Below are positions 39,580-49,258 of a stretch of 64,000 nt of DNA, piece after piece. A program made the position numbers and the translations under genes. Source of the DNA: Prochlorococcus marinus str. SB (GTDB lineage: Bacteria; Cyanobacteriota; Cyanobacteriia; PCC-6307; Cyanobiaceae); the NCBI RefSeq assembly GCF_000760115.1, contig NZ_JNAS01000001.1, positions 62,001 to 126,000 of the forward strand, read 5' to 3'. The notes below the pieces were generated by a model. The model saw only the letters and a list, made by a program, of their open reading frames with translations, searched no databases and was not told the DNA's origin. Numbering within the stretch: position 1 is the stretch's first letter; every line of letters begins with the position of its first letter.

Positions 39580-39611
39580 AAAAAGACCCCAAATTGTGGA
39601 GGTCTTTTTTT
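39580..39611. terminator. Bidirectional rho-independent terminator between purQ and fba
   Basis: AAAAAGACC-CC (39580-39590) pairs with GG-A-GGTCTTTTT (39598-39609) around a 7-nt loop, with one bulged A at 39600. A-tract on the left and T-tract on the right give a U-tail in both directions, as expected between convergent purQ and fba. This is the clearest terminator in the window. Confidence 0.85.
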
Positions 39612-39629
39612 ATTTAATTTGGGAAGAAA

Positions 39630-40703
39630 TTAAACAGTAGCTTTTACTTTTGGATCTAAATCACCTTTAGCATAAAGATCAGCAAAGTAATTGGTGCTGT
39701 TTTGTTTGATCTTACTTGCTTGACCTTCGCACCAGAACTGCTTGTATCTATCAAGACAAACTTGCTTCATGTATTTTCTAGCAGGTTTGTTGAAATGTCT
39801 TGGGTCAAAGTTTGCCTTGTCAGCAAATGCTGCCTCTCTAACCGCGGCAGTGAAAGCAAGTCTGTTATCGGTATCAATGTTGACTTTCCTAACTCCATTT
39901 CTTATTCCCTCTTGAATCTCTTCAACAGGAACACCATATGTTTGAGGGATTTCCCCACCATATTTGTTAATGATGTCCAACCATTCCTGAGGCACTGAAC
40001 TAGATCCGTGCATTACAAGATGTGTATTTGGAAGAGCTTTATGGATCTCAGCAATTCTGCTTATTGCAAGAACTTCTCCTGTTGGCTTCCTCGTGAATTT
40101 ATATGCACCATGACTTGTACCTATAGCAATTGCTAATGCATCAACTTTTGTTTTGGCAACAAAATCTGCCGCTTCTTCAGGATCAGTCAAAAGCATATCT
40201 GTAGAAAGTTCACCTTCAAATCCATGGCCATCTTCTGCCTCACCTTTTCCTGTTTCTAATGAACCTAAGCAACCTAACTCTCCTTCAACACTTACTCCAA
40301 CTGAATGAGCAAAATCTACTACTTTTTTAGTAACTGCAACATTATATTCGTAACTAGCGGGTGTCTTTGCATCTGCCTCTAGAGAACCATCCATCATTAC
40401 TGATGTGAAACCATTTATTGCTGCTGAATAACATGTTGATGGCTCATTACCATGGTCTTGGTGCATTACCACTGGAATATTAGGATATGTTTCTGTAGCG
40501 GCAAGGATTAGATGACGTAAGAAAATTTCTCCTGCATAATTTCTTGCCCCTCTTGAAGCTTGGAGGATTACAGGACTATCAGTTTCATATGCTGCTTCCA
40601 TAATTGCTTGAACTTGCTCAAGGTTATTAACATTGAAAGCTGGAATACCGTAACCATTCTCAGCAGCGTGATCTAAAAGTAGTCTTAGTGGAACGAGGGC
40701 CAT
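39630..40703 (-). CDS. fba: Fructose-bisphosphate aldolase, class II
   Basis: 357-aa zinc-dependent aldolase (CbbA type) condensing DHAP with G3P, and with erythrose-4-phosphate for sedoheptulose bisphosphate. Zinc/catalytic motifs: [14 protein letters not shown] (His ligands and catalytic Asp region), [27 protein letters not shown] and [13 protein letters not shown]. Length fits the Calvin-cycle class II subgroup. ATG start. The class I aldolase lies 147 bp upstream on the same strand. Confidence 0.97.
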   Translation of the reverse strand: MALVPLRLLLDHAAENGYGIPAFNVNNLEQVQAIMEAAYETDSPVILQASRGARNYAGEIFLRHLILAATETYPNIPVVMHQDHGNEPSTCYSAAINGFTSVMMDGSLEADAKTPASYEYNVAVTKKVVDFAHSVGVSVEGELGCLGSLETGKGEAEDGHGFEGELSTDMLLTDPEEAADFVAKTKVDALAIAIGTSHGAYKFTRKPTGEVLAISRIAEIHKALPNTHLVMHGSSSVPQEWLDIINKYGGEIPQTYGVPVEEIQEGIRNGVRKVNIDTDNRLAFTAAVREAAFADKANFDPRHFNKPARKYMKQVCLDRYKQFWCEGQASKIKQNSTNYFADLYAKGDLDPKVKATV

Positions 40704-40850
40704 AATTAAAATAAGTTAAATGCTATATAAAGCATATGTTTCCGAGAGTTTAGTATAAAGAGGTATCAAATGTCACGTCATTAGATATACAAAATACTAA
40801 ATTAAAGAAACTAATTTTATGACCCAGAGTATATTTTTAGGATTTTTTAG

Positions 40851-41918
40851 TTAGTAAGTGTAGCCTGCCACAAACAATTGCTCATCAGATGAAGGTTGAG
40901 ATCCTGCTACATAGGCGCCTTTTGATGCTTCAGAGTTTGCCTGGGCTCTTGCTATTAATGCTTTTTGCCCGCCTTCAACGTCGCTTCCTTTCCAGGCCTT
41001 TAAGCATGAGTGCTGTAATGCTCTTCCATAGGAGAATGAAACATTCCATAAAGCTTTCCTGTAAAGAGTGTTCATATTATTTAAATAGACAGAAGCAGCT
41101 TCTTCGCTTAACCCTCCTGATAAGAAAACTATTCCAGGAACTGAGGCAGGAACGCACCTTTCCATAGTTCTTATTGTCATTTCAGCAACTTTCATAGGAT
41201 CAGCCTTTGTTGGACAATCTGCTCCATTAACAGTCATAGAAGGTTTTAATAGAGTCCCTTCTAGAAAAACTCCATTTGCTTGACAGGCAATATAAACCTG
41301 CTTTATTACCTCTTCTTGAACTTCAGCGGTTTTTTCAATAGTATGGTCGCCGTCCATTAAGATTTCAGGCTCAATAATTGGTACCAAACCAGATTCTTGA
41401 ACGGACCTTGCATACCTTGCTAATCCCCATGCATTCTCTTGAATTGATAGTTTTGAAGGACAACCATCATTTGTAATTTGCAGAACTGCTCTCCACTTTG
41501 CAAATCTTGCTCCTTGTTCGTAATATTTTGCTGCTCTTTCAACTAACCCATCTAGGCCAGAGCAAAAAGTTTCTACATCTCCTCCTCCAGGAAGTGGATT
41601 TAGACCTTTATCGACCTTTATACCTGGAATAATACCTAGATCATTTAGTTTCTTAACCATTGACTTACCATCTTGGTGATTCTGATAAAGAGTTTCTTCG
41701 AAGAGGATTGCACCACTTATATACTTCCCAAGGCCTTCTGTAGTAAAAAGCATTCCTCTATATGCCTTCCTATTGTCTTCAGTATTCTCAACGCCAATTC
41801 CAGCGAGTCTTTTACCTACTGTTTTAGTGGATTCATCTACCGCTAATATCCCTTTCCCTTTAGAAGCTAGTAGTTGAGCGTTTTCTTTAAGCTCATTTTT
41901 GTAATAATTTAAAGCCAT
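40851..41918 (-). CDS. fda: Fructose-bisphosphate aldolase, class I
   Basis: 355-aa Schiff-base aldolase. The imine-forming lysine is in FLEGTLLKPSMTVNG; other signatures are GILAVDESTKTVGKRL near residue 23, KWRAVLQI, VPIIEPEIL and the phosphate-binding FLSGGLSEEAA. Unrelated in sequence to the adjacent class II enzyme. Cyanobacteria often carry both classes, class II for carbon fixation and class I with a less certain role. A C-terminal Tyr (GYTY) matches the catalytic C-terminal Tyr of the family. Confidence 0.96.
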   Translation of the reverse strand: MALNYYKNELKENAQLLASKGKGILAVDESTKTVGKRLAGIGVENTEDNRKAYRGMLFTTEGLGKYISGAILFEETLYQNHQDGKSMVKKLNDLGIIPGIKVDKGLNPLPGGGDVETFCSGLDGLVERAAKYYEQGARFAKWRAVLQITNDGCPSKLSIQENAWGLARYARSVQESGLVPIIEPEILMDGDHTIEKTAEVQEEVIKQVYIACQANGVFLEGTLLKPSMTVNGADCPTKADPMKVAEMTIRTMERCVPASVPGIVFLSGGLSEEAASVYLNNMNTLYRKALWNVSFSYGRALQHSCLKAWKGSDVEGGQKALIARAQANSEASKGAYVAGSQPSSDEQLFVAGYTY

Positions 41919-42021
41919 TCTTTAATAATTCAGTTCAATTGATTTTTCCAGAATATGAAAAAAAAATAAAATCAATCCAATACTTCATCGGGTGATAATT
42001 GCTACTTATAAATGTATAGCT

Positions 42022-43119
42022 TTAAATTTTGATTCTTAATCCGTTTTTAGAAGATTCTCTTATAGCTTCACAAACTTTATGACTCGCAAGTCCCTCACAT
42101 AATCCTGGAATGATAGGTGTTTGATTAAAAATACTCTCAGCCCATAAATTTTGAATTCTTAAAACTGGAGCTATTCTTCCATCAGTCCATGTTTTTTCAA
42201 AATTAAATCTTGAATCTGCAGTTAGATTTTGTATTTTATTTTCGTTGTTTGAATATTTCAAATTAAAACCATGTACATAATCTTTTTGGTTTTCGCTTTT
42301 AAGAATAAGTGAACCTTCGCTTCCATATATTTCTAAACTAAATCCTCTACCATTTTTAGAAATCGATGATAAAGATACCTGACATGGAATAAGATTCGAG
42401 CTGTAGTTTGATATTTCTATATTGGCTAAACATACATCTTCACTCGTAACATCATTTAAATCAGATGAATTTGGTAAAGGTCTTTTTTTTATTGATGTTG
42501 CTAACTTACCAGTCACGTTTATTGCTTCTCCAAAAAACCAATTCAACATATCAAATGCATGAGTACCTAAGGCGCCAATAACTCCTCCACCTTTTTCTTC
42601 CAATGAATACCAATTCCAGGATCTTTTGGGATCGGATCTACTGCCCATTAACCAATCTAATTTGACTAAATATATATCTCCTAAGATATTTTCATCAATA
42701 AGTTTTTTTGTCTGAAGGAAAAGAGGCACTGCTCTATATTCAAAATCAACACATACGGTTAAATTATTAATCAAAGATATTCTCTGAAGCTCTTCAATTT
42801 CTGAGGAGGATATTGAAACGGGTTTTTCTAGGAGCAAATTTTTATTATTCTCAAGAGCTTGCTTTGCTAACTTAAATCTTGATTCAGGAGGGGTGGCAAT
42901 AATAATTCCATCAATTTTTGGAGATTTAACTAAGTCTTCCCAATTATGAAAAAAATCTAAGCCCGTTTCTTTTTCTAATATCGATTTTTGCTTTTCCTCA
43001 TAATGATAAATTGCTACAGGAGTTAAGTGATCAGACTCTTTTAATGCCTCTAAATGAACTTTTTTCCCAAACCCTAGTCCAGCGATTGCTATTTTTAATT
43101 TTTTATTTTTAGTATTCAT
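42022..43119 (-). CDS. Gfo/Idh/MocA-family oxidoreductase
   Basis: 365-aa NAD(P)-dependent dehydrogenase. The Rossmann motif IAGLGFGKKVHLEAL is at about residues 11-25. The family EKP motif appears in LLEKPVSISSSEIEEL (near 97), and the C-terminal substrate domain contains GGGVIGALGTHAFDMLNWFFG (near 180). Likely acts on a sugar, inositol or pseudo-disaccharide, but substrate cannot be predicted. It follows a small exported protein gene and accD on the minus strand with only a 2-bp gap. Confidence 0.88.
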   Translation of the reverse strand: MNTKNKKLKIAIAGLGFGKKVHLEALKESDHLTPVAIYHYEEKQKSILEKETGLDFFHNWEDLVKSPKIDGIIIATPPESRFKLAKQALENNKNLLLEKPVSISSSEIEELQRISLINNLTVCVDFEYRAVPLFLQTKKLIDENILGDIYLVKLDWLMGSRSDPKRSWNWYSLEEKGGGVIGALGTHAFDMLNWFFGEAINVTGKLATSIKKRPLPNSSDLNDVTSEDVCLANIEISNYSSNLIPCQVSLSSISKNGRGFSLEIYGSEGSLILKSENQKDYVHGFNLKYSNNENKIQNLTADSRFNFEKTWTDGRIAPVLRIQNLWAESIFNQTPIIPGLCEGLASHKVCEAIRESSKNGLRIKI

Positions 43120-43121
43120 TC

Positions 43122-43514
43122 TTATTCATTAATAAACTCTGAACAGCTATTTTCAATAACAACATCTATAAGTTCATCATTATTAGAAGTTTGCCATTTT
43201 GAATTGAATTGAGGAATTCCATTTATTGATGTATCTTTGAACTTTTTTTCATTGCAATTAATTCTCATTACATAAAGTGATAACTCTCCATCATCATCAG
43301 AATTAGTTGGATTCTTAAAGAACTTTGATAATACACTTATTTCTCCATTTGGTAGCGTTTTAATACTCCCTTTATCAATCCATTCTTTCCCATCATCATT
43401 CTCTTTAAGAAGAACCCAATCAACATTTCCTATCGCATATGAATAGGAGGCAAAGTTTAAAATAAAGAGTAAAAGGCTTAAAGAAAAATAAAATAAATTA
43501 GAAATTATTCTCAT
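43122..43514 (-). CDS. Small exported protein of unknown function
   Basis: 130 aa if started at the ATG of MRIISNLFYFSLSLLLFILN, which places a signal peptide exactly at the N-terminus. The frame is open 36 bp further, but that start would lie inside accD and bury the signal. The mature part has a WVLLKENDDGKEWIDKGSI-type opening typical of surface-adhesin-E-like/DUF proteins and two Cys (NCNEK, NSCSEF) that could form a periplasmic disulfide. The ATG is 1 bp after the accD stop. Confidence 0.65.
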   Translation of the reverse strand: MRIISNLFYFSLSLLLFILNFASYSYAIGNVDWVLLKENDDGKEWIDKGSIKTLPNGEISVLSKFFKNPTNSDDDGELSLYVMRINCNEKKFKDTSINGIPQFNSKWQTSNNDELIDVVIENSCSEFINE

Positions 43515-43515
43515 T

Positions 43516-44397
43516 TTATATATTTGCTTCTGCAAGTTCTTTGACACCATGAATTTTTAAAATTTTAGTTAGAGTATCCTTGAGATCTTTCCTTTTGACT
43601 ATTACATCAACAAAACCATGCTCAAGCAGATATTCAGCTGTTTGAAAATTATCGGGTAATTTTTCTCTTAATGTTTGTTCTATAACCCTTCTTCCAGCAA
43701 ATCCAATAAGTGCTTTAGGTTCCGCCAAAATTAAATCACCTAACATCGCAAAGCTGGCTGTTACTCCTCCAGTAGTTGGATGAGTTAACAAGGGCATATA
43801 TAGGAGATTTTTCTCTTTATGCTTTTTTAGTGCTCCAGATATTTTTGCCATTTGCATGAGACTTAACATACCTTCTTGCATCCTTGCTCCTCCTGATGCG
43901 CAAACAATAAGAATAGGAAAATTTTCCAAAGTTGCTCTCTCGATTATTCTTGTAATTTTTTCACCAACTACTGAACCCATGGATCCTCCCATAAATCTAA
44001 AATCCATAACAGCTAATGCTAAAGGCATTGAATTCACAGAACAGATACCTGTTACTACTCCATCTCTTAAACCTGTACCTGCTTGACTTTCTTTAATTCG
44101 ATCAGCATACGCTCTTCTATCTTTAAAACCCAAAGGATCTGTAGGACTTAGTGAACTATCAAATTCTTTGAATGAATTTTTATCAGCAATAATATTTATC
44201 CTTTCATCGCTATTAATCCTATTGTGGTGTCCACAATTACTACAAACATTGAAATTTGAAATTAGGTCTTTTCTATAGGCTACTTGCGAACACTCTGAAC
44301 ATTTAACCCACAAACCATCTCCTTCGTCAGTATCTTGGGAAACTTTCCCAACAAATTGATCTTTACGCCTTGCGGCAAACCAGTCGATTAATGACAC
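43516..44397 (-). CDS. accD: Acetyl-CoA carboxylase carboxyltransferase subunit beta
   Basis: 293-aa subunit that with AccA transfers carboxyl from biotin to acetyl-CoA in fatty-acid synthesis. The N-terminal four-Cys zinc ribbon is CSEC (residue 34 on) and CSNC (near 52). The crotonase-fold body has [19 protein letters not shown] and [12 protein letters not shown], the carboxybiotin and acyl-CoA oxyanion sites. ATG start. Downstream genes on the strand follow within 1-2 bp, suggesting an operon with the exported protein and the oxidoreductase. Confidence 0.96.
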   Translation of the reverse strand: MSLIDWFAARRKDQFVGKVSQDTDEGDGLWVKCSECSQVAYRKDLISNFNVCSNCGHHNRINSDERINIIADKNSFKEFDSSLSPTDPLGFKDRRAYADRIKESQAGTGLRDGVVTGICSVNSMPLALAVMDFRFMGGSMGSVVGEKITRIIERATLENFPILIVCASGGARMQEGMLSLMQMAKISGALKKHKEKNLLYMPLLTHPTTGGVTASFAMLGDLILAEPKALIGFAGRRVIEQTLREKLPDNFQTAEYLLEHGFVDVIVKRKDLKDTLTKILKIHGVKELAEANI

Positions 44398-44462
44398 AAC
44401 GTTTCCTTTTTTTTCTATTTAAATCTAAGTTAGGTACTTTTATCAAGAAAGATATATAAATA

Positions 44463-44494
44463 TTTGAGATTTTCTAAATTAGAAACTCCTCAAA
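44463..44494 (-). terminator. Long imperfect hairpin downstream of prk
   Basis: TTTCTAA (44471-44477) and TTAGAAA (44479-44485) pair around one base, and the outer arms TTTGAG (44463-44468) and CTCAAA (44489-44494) extend the stem with one mismatch and bulged bases. It lies about 40 nt past the prk stop on the minus strand and upstream of accD. No long U-run follows, so it may be a weak terminator or an RNA 3' end stabiliser. Confidence 0.4.
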
Positions 44495-44536
44495 GTTAAA
44501 AATATAATTATTTGAGTTAATACTCGAAATAAATTA

Positions 44537-45433
44537 TTATTTATTTTTCTCCTCAATCATTTTATGAATTATTGGAGTAAGAATTAGTTCCATTGCGAAA
44601 CCCATTTTTCCACCATTTACAACGATACTTGTGGGACTTGACATAAATGAATCATTAATCATTCCAAGCAAGTATTGAAAATCAATACCCCATTTCTCTC
44701 TCGCCCCTTTTCTGAAATGTATGATCACAAAGCTCTCATCAGGAGTTGGGATATTTCTGCATATGAAAGGATTTGAAGTGTCAATTGTGGGAATTCTTTG
44801 GAAATTAATATCGGTTTTGCTGAATTGTGGGCAGATGTGATTTATATAATCAGGCATTCTTCTCAATATCGTATCCACAATGGTTTCAGCTGAGTAACCT
44901 CTTTCTGCGTTATCTCTATGGATTTTCTGAATCCACTCTAAATTTGTTATTGGAACAACGCCAACAAGTAAATCAGCATAAGATGACACATTGTATCCAT
45001 CTCCTTCTACCCCGCCATGCAAACCTTCATAAAAAAGTACGTCTGTTCCCTCAGGGATATCTTCCCATGGAGTAAATTGCCCAGGTTCTAGGGATGTCCC
45101 AAGTCTTGTATTATGTTCTTCTGCTTCTTCAAGACTATGTAGATAATATCTTTTCTTTCCTCCACCAGTTTCACCATAGATTTTAAAAAGCTCTTCTAAC
45201 TTGTCAAAAAGATTAGCCTCTGGACCAAAATGAGAGAAATTTTCACCTTTTGCAAGAGCTTCTGCCATAGCTTTTTTCATTGGCATTCTTTCAAATCTGT
45301 GGTAACTATCACCTTCTACAACTGCTGGAACAATATCTTCTCTGGCAAAAATATGCTCAAAGGCTCTTTTTACTGTACTTGTTCCTGCTCCTGAAGATCC
45401 TGTTACAGCGACTACTGGATGACGTTTTGACAT
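44537..45433 (-). CDS. prk: Phosphoribulokinase, proteobacterial (class I) type
   Basis: 298-aa kinase making ribulose-1,5-bisphosphate for Rubisco. The P-loop is GSSGAGTST (residues 12-20), followed by EGDSYHRFER, FSHFGPEAN, LFYEGLHGGV, NLEWIQKIHRD and FQRIPTIDTSNPF. These match the octameric class I enzymes of proteobacteria, not the ~330-aa class II enzymes of plants and most cyanobacteria. The P-loop Cys and the second regulatory Cys of class II are absent; the only cysteines I see are in HICPQF and FICRNI near the middle and C-terminus. Redox/CP12 control through an N-terminal disulfide is therefore unlikely. Confidence 0.93.
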   Translation of the reverse strand: MSKRHPVVAVTGSSGAGTSTVKRAFEHIFAREDIVPAVVEGDSYHRFERMPMKKAMAEALAKGENFSHFGPEANLFDKLEELFKIYGETGGGKKRYYLHSLEEAEEHNTRLGTSLEPGQFTPWEDIPEGTDVLFYEGLHGGVEGDGYNVSSYADLLVGVVPITNLEWIQKIHRDNAERGYSAETIVDTILRRMPDYINHICPQFSKTDINFQRIPTIDTSNPFICRNIPTPDESFVIIHFRKGAREKWGIDFQYLLGMINDSFMSSPTSIVVNGGKMGFAMELILTPIIHKMIEEKNK

Positions 45434-45522
45434 TTTTTTAAAACAATATCTAATGATTCTGACAGGTCATATGCCAACTTTATGTTTTACTTAAAAATAT
45501 TTTTTTATTTATTAATTTTTTT

Positions 45523-46596
45523 TTAAATTTCATCCAATATTTTATCTCCGATTTCACTGCAAGATAAAACTTCATTAGACCCATCAGCTAAATCTGCTGT
45601 TCTAAAACCTTTTGATAAAACTTTATCAATGGCAGTTTCTAAATTTTCTGCAGCTTCTTCTTCATTTAATCCAATTTTTAACATCATGGAAGCAGATAAA
45701 AGCATTGCAATAGGATTAGCAATGTTTTTACCGGCTATATCAGGAGCCGAACCATGAACAGGTTCAAAAACGCCTGGACCATTATTGTTTAAAGAAGCAG
45801 ATGGAAGCATACCAATAGAACCAGTTAACATTGCGGCTAAATCGCTTAAAATATCTCCAAATAAATTACTAGTTAAAATCACATCAAATTGACCAGGATC
45901 TCTAACTAATTGCATTGCTGCATTATCGACGTACATATTGCTTAGAGATATATTTTTATCTTTTAAGGTGATATTTAAAACTGTATCTCTCCACAATTGA
46001 CTAACCTCAAGAACGTTTGATTTATCAACAGAACATATTTTTTTATTTCTTTGGTTGGCAATTTTTATTGCTATTTCAGTTATTCTTTCTATTTCGGTCG
46101 AATCATAAACCATCGTATTGAAAGCTTTTGGGATTTTTGTATTTGTTATATGTCCTCTTGGTTTTCCAAAATAAATTCCCCCTATTAATTCTCTTACAAC
46201 AATAAGATCTACATGCTCAACGATTTCTTTTTTTAATGTACTTGATTCCAAGAGAGATTTTCTTATTTTGACAGGCCTGATATTTGCGAAAAGGTTTAAG
46301 GCAGATCTTAACTTTAGTAACCCACTTTCTGGTCTTAATTCTCTTGCAAGCGAATCATATTTTATATCTCCAACACATGCTAAAAGTACTGCATCACTTT
46401 TTTTGCATTGATCTAGTGTCTCATCTGGAGCAGGAGTACCATATTTTTCATACGCTATCCCTCCAAATAATTTTTCAATAATCTCAATATCGAAATTATG
46501 ATTTTTTGAAAGCTTTTTTAAAACTTTTTTTGAAACTTCTGAAATCTCTGGTCCAATTCCGTCTCCTGACAATAAAACAATCTTATATTTATTCAT
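45523..46596 (-). CDS. leuB: 3-isopropylmalate dehydrogenase
   Basis: 357-aa NAD-dependent beta-decarboxylating dehydrogenase of leucine synthesis. Motifs: LLSGDGIGPEISE at the N-terminus, LRSALNLFANIRPVKI, VRELIGGIYFGKPRG, VDNAAMQLVRDPGQFDVILTSN split into its two halves, and the NAD site EPVHGSAPDIAGKNIANP. Length as expected. ATG start. lpxD is 28 bp upstream on the same strand. An ORF running antisense through part of leuB and lpxD is a shadow. Confidence 0.97.
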   Translation of the reverse strand: MNKYKIVLLSGDGIGPEISEVSKKVLKKLSKNHNFDIEIIEKLFGGIAYEKYGTPAPDETLDQCKKSDAVLLACVGDIKYDSLARELRPESGLLKLRSALNLFANIRPVKIRKSLLESSTLKKEIVEHVDLIVVRELIGGIYFGKPRGHITNTKIPKAFNTMVYDSTEIERITEIAIKIANQRNKKICSVDKSNVLEVSQLWRDTVLNITLKDKNISLSNMYVDNAAMQLVRDPGQFDVILTSNLFGDILSDLAAMLTGSIGMLPSASLNNNGPGVFEPVHGSAPDIAGKNIANPIAMLLSASMMLKIGLNEEEAAENLETAIDKVLSKGFRTADLADGSNEVLSCSEIGDKILDEI

Positions 46597-46624
46597 TTAA
46601 ATTTTTGTTTAATAGAACAATAAA

Positions 46625-47659
46625 TTATTGCTTGTCTAATTGTCTAAGTTTTTTTGCTAATTCTGGTAATTTTTTAAAAATACTTGAACTCCTTAGCCAT
46701 GATTTATTTTCCATCGCGGGGAAACCACTAATTACCTTGCCATCTTCAATGTCACAATGGATTCCGCATTTTGAACTCGCAATGACATTATTACCAACTT
46801 TTACTCTATTATTGACTCCTACTTGCCCTGCCAAAATAACACCATCTCCAATATTTGCTCCTCCAGCGATACCAACTTGAGCTGCAAATGCACAATTCTT
46901 TCCAATTTTTACGCCATGACCTATTTGTATTAAATTATCCAACTTTGTTCCCTCATCAATAAAAGTAAATCCAACTGCTGGTCTATCAATACAACAATTA
47001 GTTCCAATTTCTACAAAACTCATTATTTTTACACCACCTTTTTGCGGCATCTTTACCCATTTGCCATTTTCAGGAATAAAACCAAATCCCTCTGATCCAA
47101 TAACAGAATTTGAATTAATTACACAATTATTTTTTAGAGTGGTATTTTCATAAATAACACAATTTGGATGAATTATATTATTATTACCTATTCGAACATT
47201 GCCTAAAATTGATGATCCAGGAAGAATATGATTATTGTCTCCAATTACAGTATTTTCTCCAATATAGACATTAGGTCCAATATGGCAATCTGCTCCAATT
47301 ATTGCTGTTTTATCTATAACTGCTGAAGCATGAATTCCTGGTTTGAAATTGATAGTTTTATATAAACAATCCAATACTTCTGCAAATGCAATTCTTGGAT
47401 TTTTAACGATTATATTTGAGATATTAAGTTTGTTTAGGGCACTAACGATTCCATTGTTGTTAGTAGTTATTATTGCTGATGCTTTAGTTTGATCTAATTT
47501 TTCTTTAAGAATATTATTTTCTTCTAAAAAAGATATTTGATGTTTAACTGCAGCATCTAATGAGGCAGCATCATCTATATTTAAATCTTCGAAAATATTG
47601 GCACTAATAAAATTTGAATTTCCTTTTTTTATTAGATCAACTAAATCACTTAAAAGCAT
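46625..47659 (-). CDS. lpxD: UDP-3-O-acylglucosamine N-acyltransferase
   Basis: 344-aa acyltransferase of lipid A synthesis. The N-terminal uridine-binding domain (about residues 20-100) precedes a left-handed beta-helix of hexapeptide repeats (about 110-300), e.g. IIGADCHIGPNVYIGENTVI. The catalytic His lies in LIQIGHGVKIGKNC. A helical C-terminus follows (FKKLPELAKKLRQLD). ATG start. Intact LpxD indicates that this lineage makes lipid A, in keeping with lptB in the same window. Confidence 0.95.
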   Translation of the reverse strand: MLLSDLVDLIKKGNSNFISANIFEDLNIDDAASLDAAVKHQISFLEENNILKEKLDQTKASAIITTNNNGIVSALNKLNISNIIVKNPRIAFAEVLDCLYKTINFKPGIHASAVIDKTAIIGADCHIGPNVYIGENTVIGDNNHILPGSSILGNVRIGNNNIIHPNCVIYENTTLKNNCVINSNSVIGSEGFGFIPENGKWVKMPQKGGVKIMSFVEIGTNCCIDRPAVGFTFIDEGTKLDNLIQIGHGVKIGKNCAFAAQVGIAGGANIGDGVILAGQVGVNNRVKVGNNVIASSKCGIHCDIEDGKVISGFPAMENKSWLRSSSIFKKLPELAKKLRQLDKQ

Positions 47660-47679
47660 TTTTCAGTTTTAATTTTTTT

Positions 47680-48762
47680 CTAAGAGAGAGCAAGAACATC
47701 TCTATGTACGACTATTATCGAGGAGTTGTTATTTTCTTTATTATTTAAGATACTTCTTAATTTGTCGCTACTTATTGATACTAAACCTTTTGCAACTTCT
47801 TTATTATTTTTATTTACGATTTTAACTGCCTGATTAATCGTAAAGTTTCCTTCTACATTCTTAACACCTACCGCTAAAAGTGAGGCACCTTTTTTTTTAA
47901 TTGCAAAAGAAGCGCCATCATCTAGAGTTATTTTCCCTACTGTTTGAATTGCATGAGAAAGCCAACTTTTTTTGTTCCCAATAGGTTTTTCTACTGGATA
48001 AAATAAAGTTCCAATTTTATTATCATTAAATATTTCAATTAAGTTTTTTTTATTAGTTCCATCAACAAGTTGGACTTCGACTCCTCCTTTTGTTGCTATT
48101 TCTGCAGAAATTAATTTTGTAGAAATTCCTCCTGTTCCCCATTCATTATTTGAGTTGTGAATATTTTTATTTTTAATTTCCTTTAATTCACTATTATGAA
48201 CTTCCTTGATAGGTTGCGCATCTTTATTATTACGTGGATCTTTTGAGTATAGATTTTCAATATCGGTTAATAAAATAAGCTTGTTAGCATTTATAGCCAA
48301 GGCAACTAAAGCAGAGAGGGTATCATTATCTCCATATTTAAGCTCTTCATTTGCTACGGTATCATTTTCATTTACTATTGGAATAACATTCAAATCGATT
48401 AATCTTTTTAAAGTTTTAGAAGCGTTATTAAAAGATTCTCGTGAATTGAAATCAGCTTTAGTTATTAAAATTTGAGCAATATTATGACCTAATTTATTAA
48501 ATACTTTATCGTATAAGGACATTAAATTAACTTGACCTACTGCAGCTGTAGCTTGAAGTGTACTTAAATCATTTGGTCTCGTTTTAAGATTTAATTTTTG
48601 GCAACCTAATCCAACGGCTCCACTAGTTACTAAAACTAACTTGTTTCCTTTCGAAAGAAAACTTGCAAACGATCTAGAAAGGTTTTCAATAACTTCTTCT
48701 GTAGATGTTTCCTCTGTTCCTCTTAAAATACTAGTCCCAATTTTTATAACCCAAGTTTTCAT
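47680..48762 (-). CDS. proB: Glutamate 5-kinase
   Basis: 360-aa kinase starting proline synthesis. The amino-acid kinase domain (1-250) has [46 protein letters not shown] and [15 protein letters not shown] (Lys/phosphate site). The C-terminal PUA domain (about 270-355) has [19 protein letters not shown] start, with a 4-bp overlap with the upstream HAD phosphatase gene (ATGA-type), so the two are probably co-translated. Confidence 0.96.
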   Translation of the reverse strand: MKTWVIKIGTSILRGTEETSTEEVIENLSRSFASFLSKGNKLVLVTSGAVGLGCQKLNLKTRPNDLSTLQATAAVGQVNLMSLYDKVFNKLGHNIAQILITKADFNSRESFNNASKTLKRLIDLNVIPIVNENDTVANEELKYGDNDTLSALVALAINANKLILLTDIENLYSKDPRNNKDAQPIKEVHNSELKEIKNKNIHNSNNEWGTGGISTKLISAEIATKGGVEVQLVDGTNKKNLIEIFNDNKIGTLFYPVEKPIGNKKSWLSHAIQTVGKITLDDGASFAIKKKGASLLAVGVKNVEGNFTINQAVKIVNKNNKEVAKGLVSISSDKLRSILNNKENNNSSIIVVHRDVLALS

Positions 48763-49253
48763 TTTATAAAATGAGAAATTAATTTTTCTATTGTCAAAGT
48801 TAAATTAAATTTTAAAGGCAAGCCGTCTCTATTTAATCTCTTAACTAATATTGTTTTTATATCACATCTATTCCCAACAATAATATCTGTAAAAATTCTG
48901 TCGCCAATAATGGCTATATTTTTTGGCTCTCTGCCAATTTCTTTGATAGCAGACAAAGTTACTTTTTTTCTAGGTTTTGATGCATTGTATTTATATCTTA
49001 AATTTAATTCTTTCGCTATTTTTGAAATTCTTTTTTTTGATGGATTATTACTTATTAGATATAAGGAGAAAAGTTTTTTAGATTCTATGATCCAATTTTT
49101 TACAGCTTTTGGGATCATATTTGATTTTCTATTTACTAGAGTCCCATCCACGTCCAGCAATAAAGAATTAATCCCTTTTTTTTGCAACTCAGATTGAGAA
49201 ATATTATATATTGGTAAGTTTGAATCCCAATTGACTTTTAGGATAGATCTCAT
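48759..49253 (-). CDS. YqeG-family HAD phosphatase (subclass IIIA)
   Basis: 164-aa HAD-superfamily hydrolase. Motif I is [11 protein letters not shown] (nucleophile Asp near residue 35), motif II in [10 protein letters not shown], and motif III/IV in [19 protein letters not shown]. No cap domain, as in the YqeG group; related proteins dephosphorylate phosphatidylglycerophosphate in some lineages (GEP4/PGP phosphatase), which makes that a plausible role alongside pgsA at 56.5 kb. Overlaps proB by 4 bp. Confidence 0.85.
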   Translation of the reverse strand: MRSILKVNWDSNLPIYNISQSELQKKGINSLLLDVDGTLVNRKSNMIPKAVKNWIIESKKLFSLYLISNNPSKKRISKIAKELNLRYKYNASKPRKKVTLSAIKEIGREPKNIAIIGDRIFTDIIVGNRCDIKTILVKRLNRDGLPLKFNLTLTIEKLISHFIK

Positions 49254-49258
49254 TTATT

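Noticed and set aside
40716-40731. ATGCT-N6-AGCAT hairpin upstream of fba
   Set aside because: A 5-bp stem in AT-rich promoter DNA is too short to claim as an operator or riboswitch part.
43515-43550. 36-bp N-terminal extension of the exported protein at 43122
   Set aside because: It would place 12 residues before the signal peptide and overlap accD; the ATG at 43514 gives a proper signal-peptide start.
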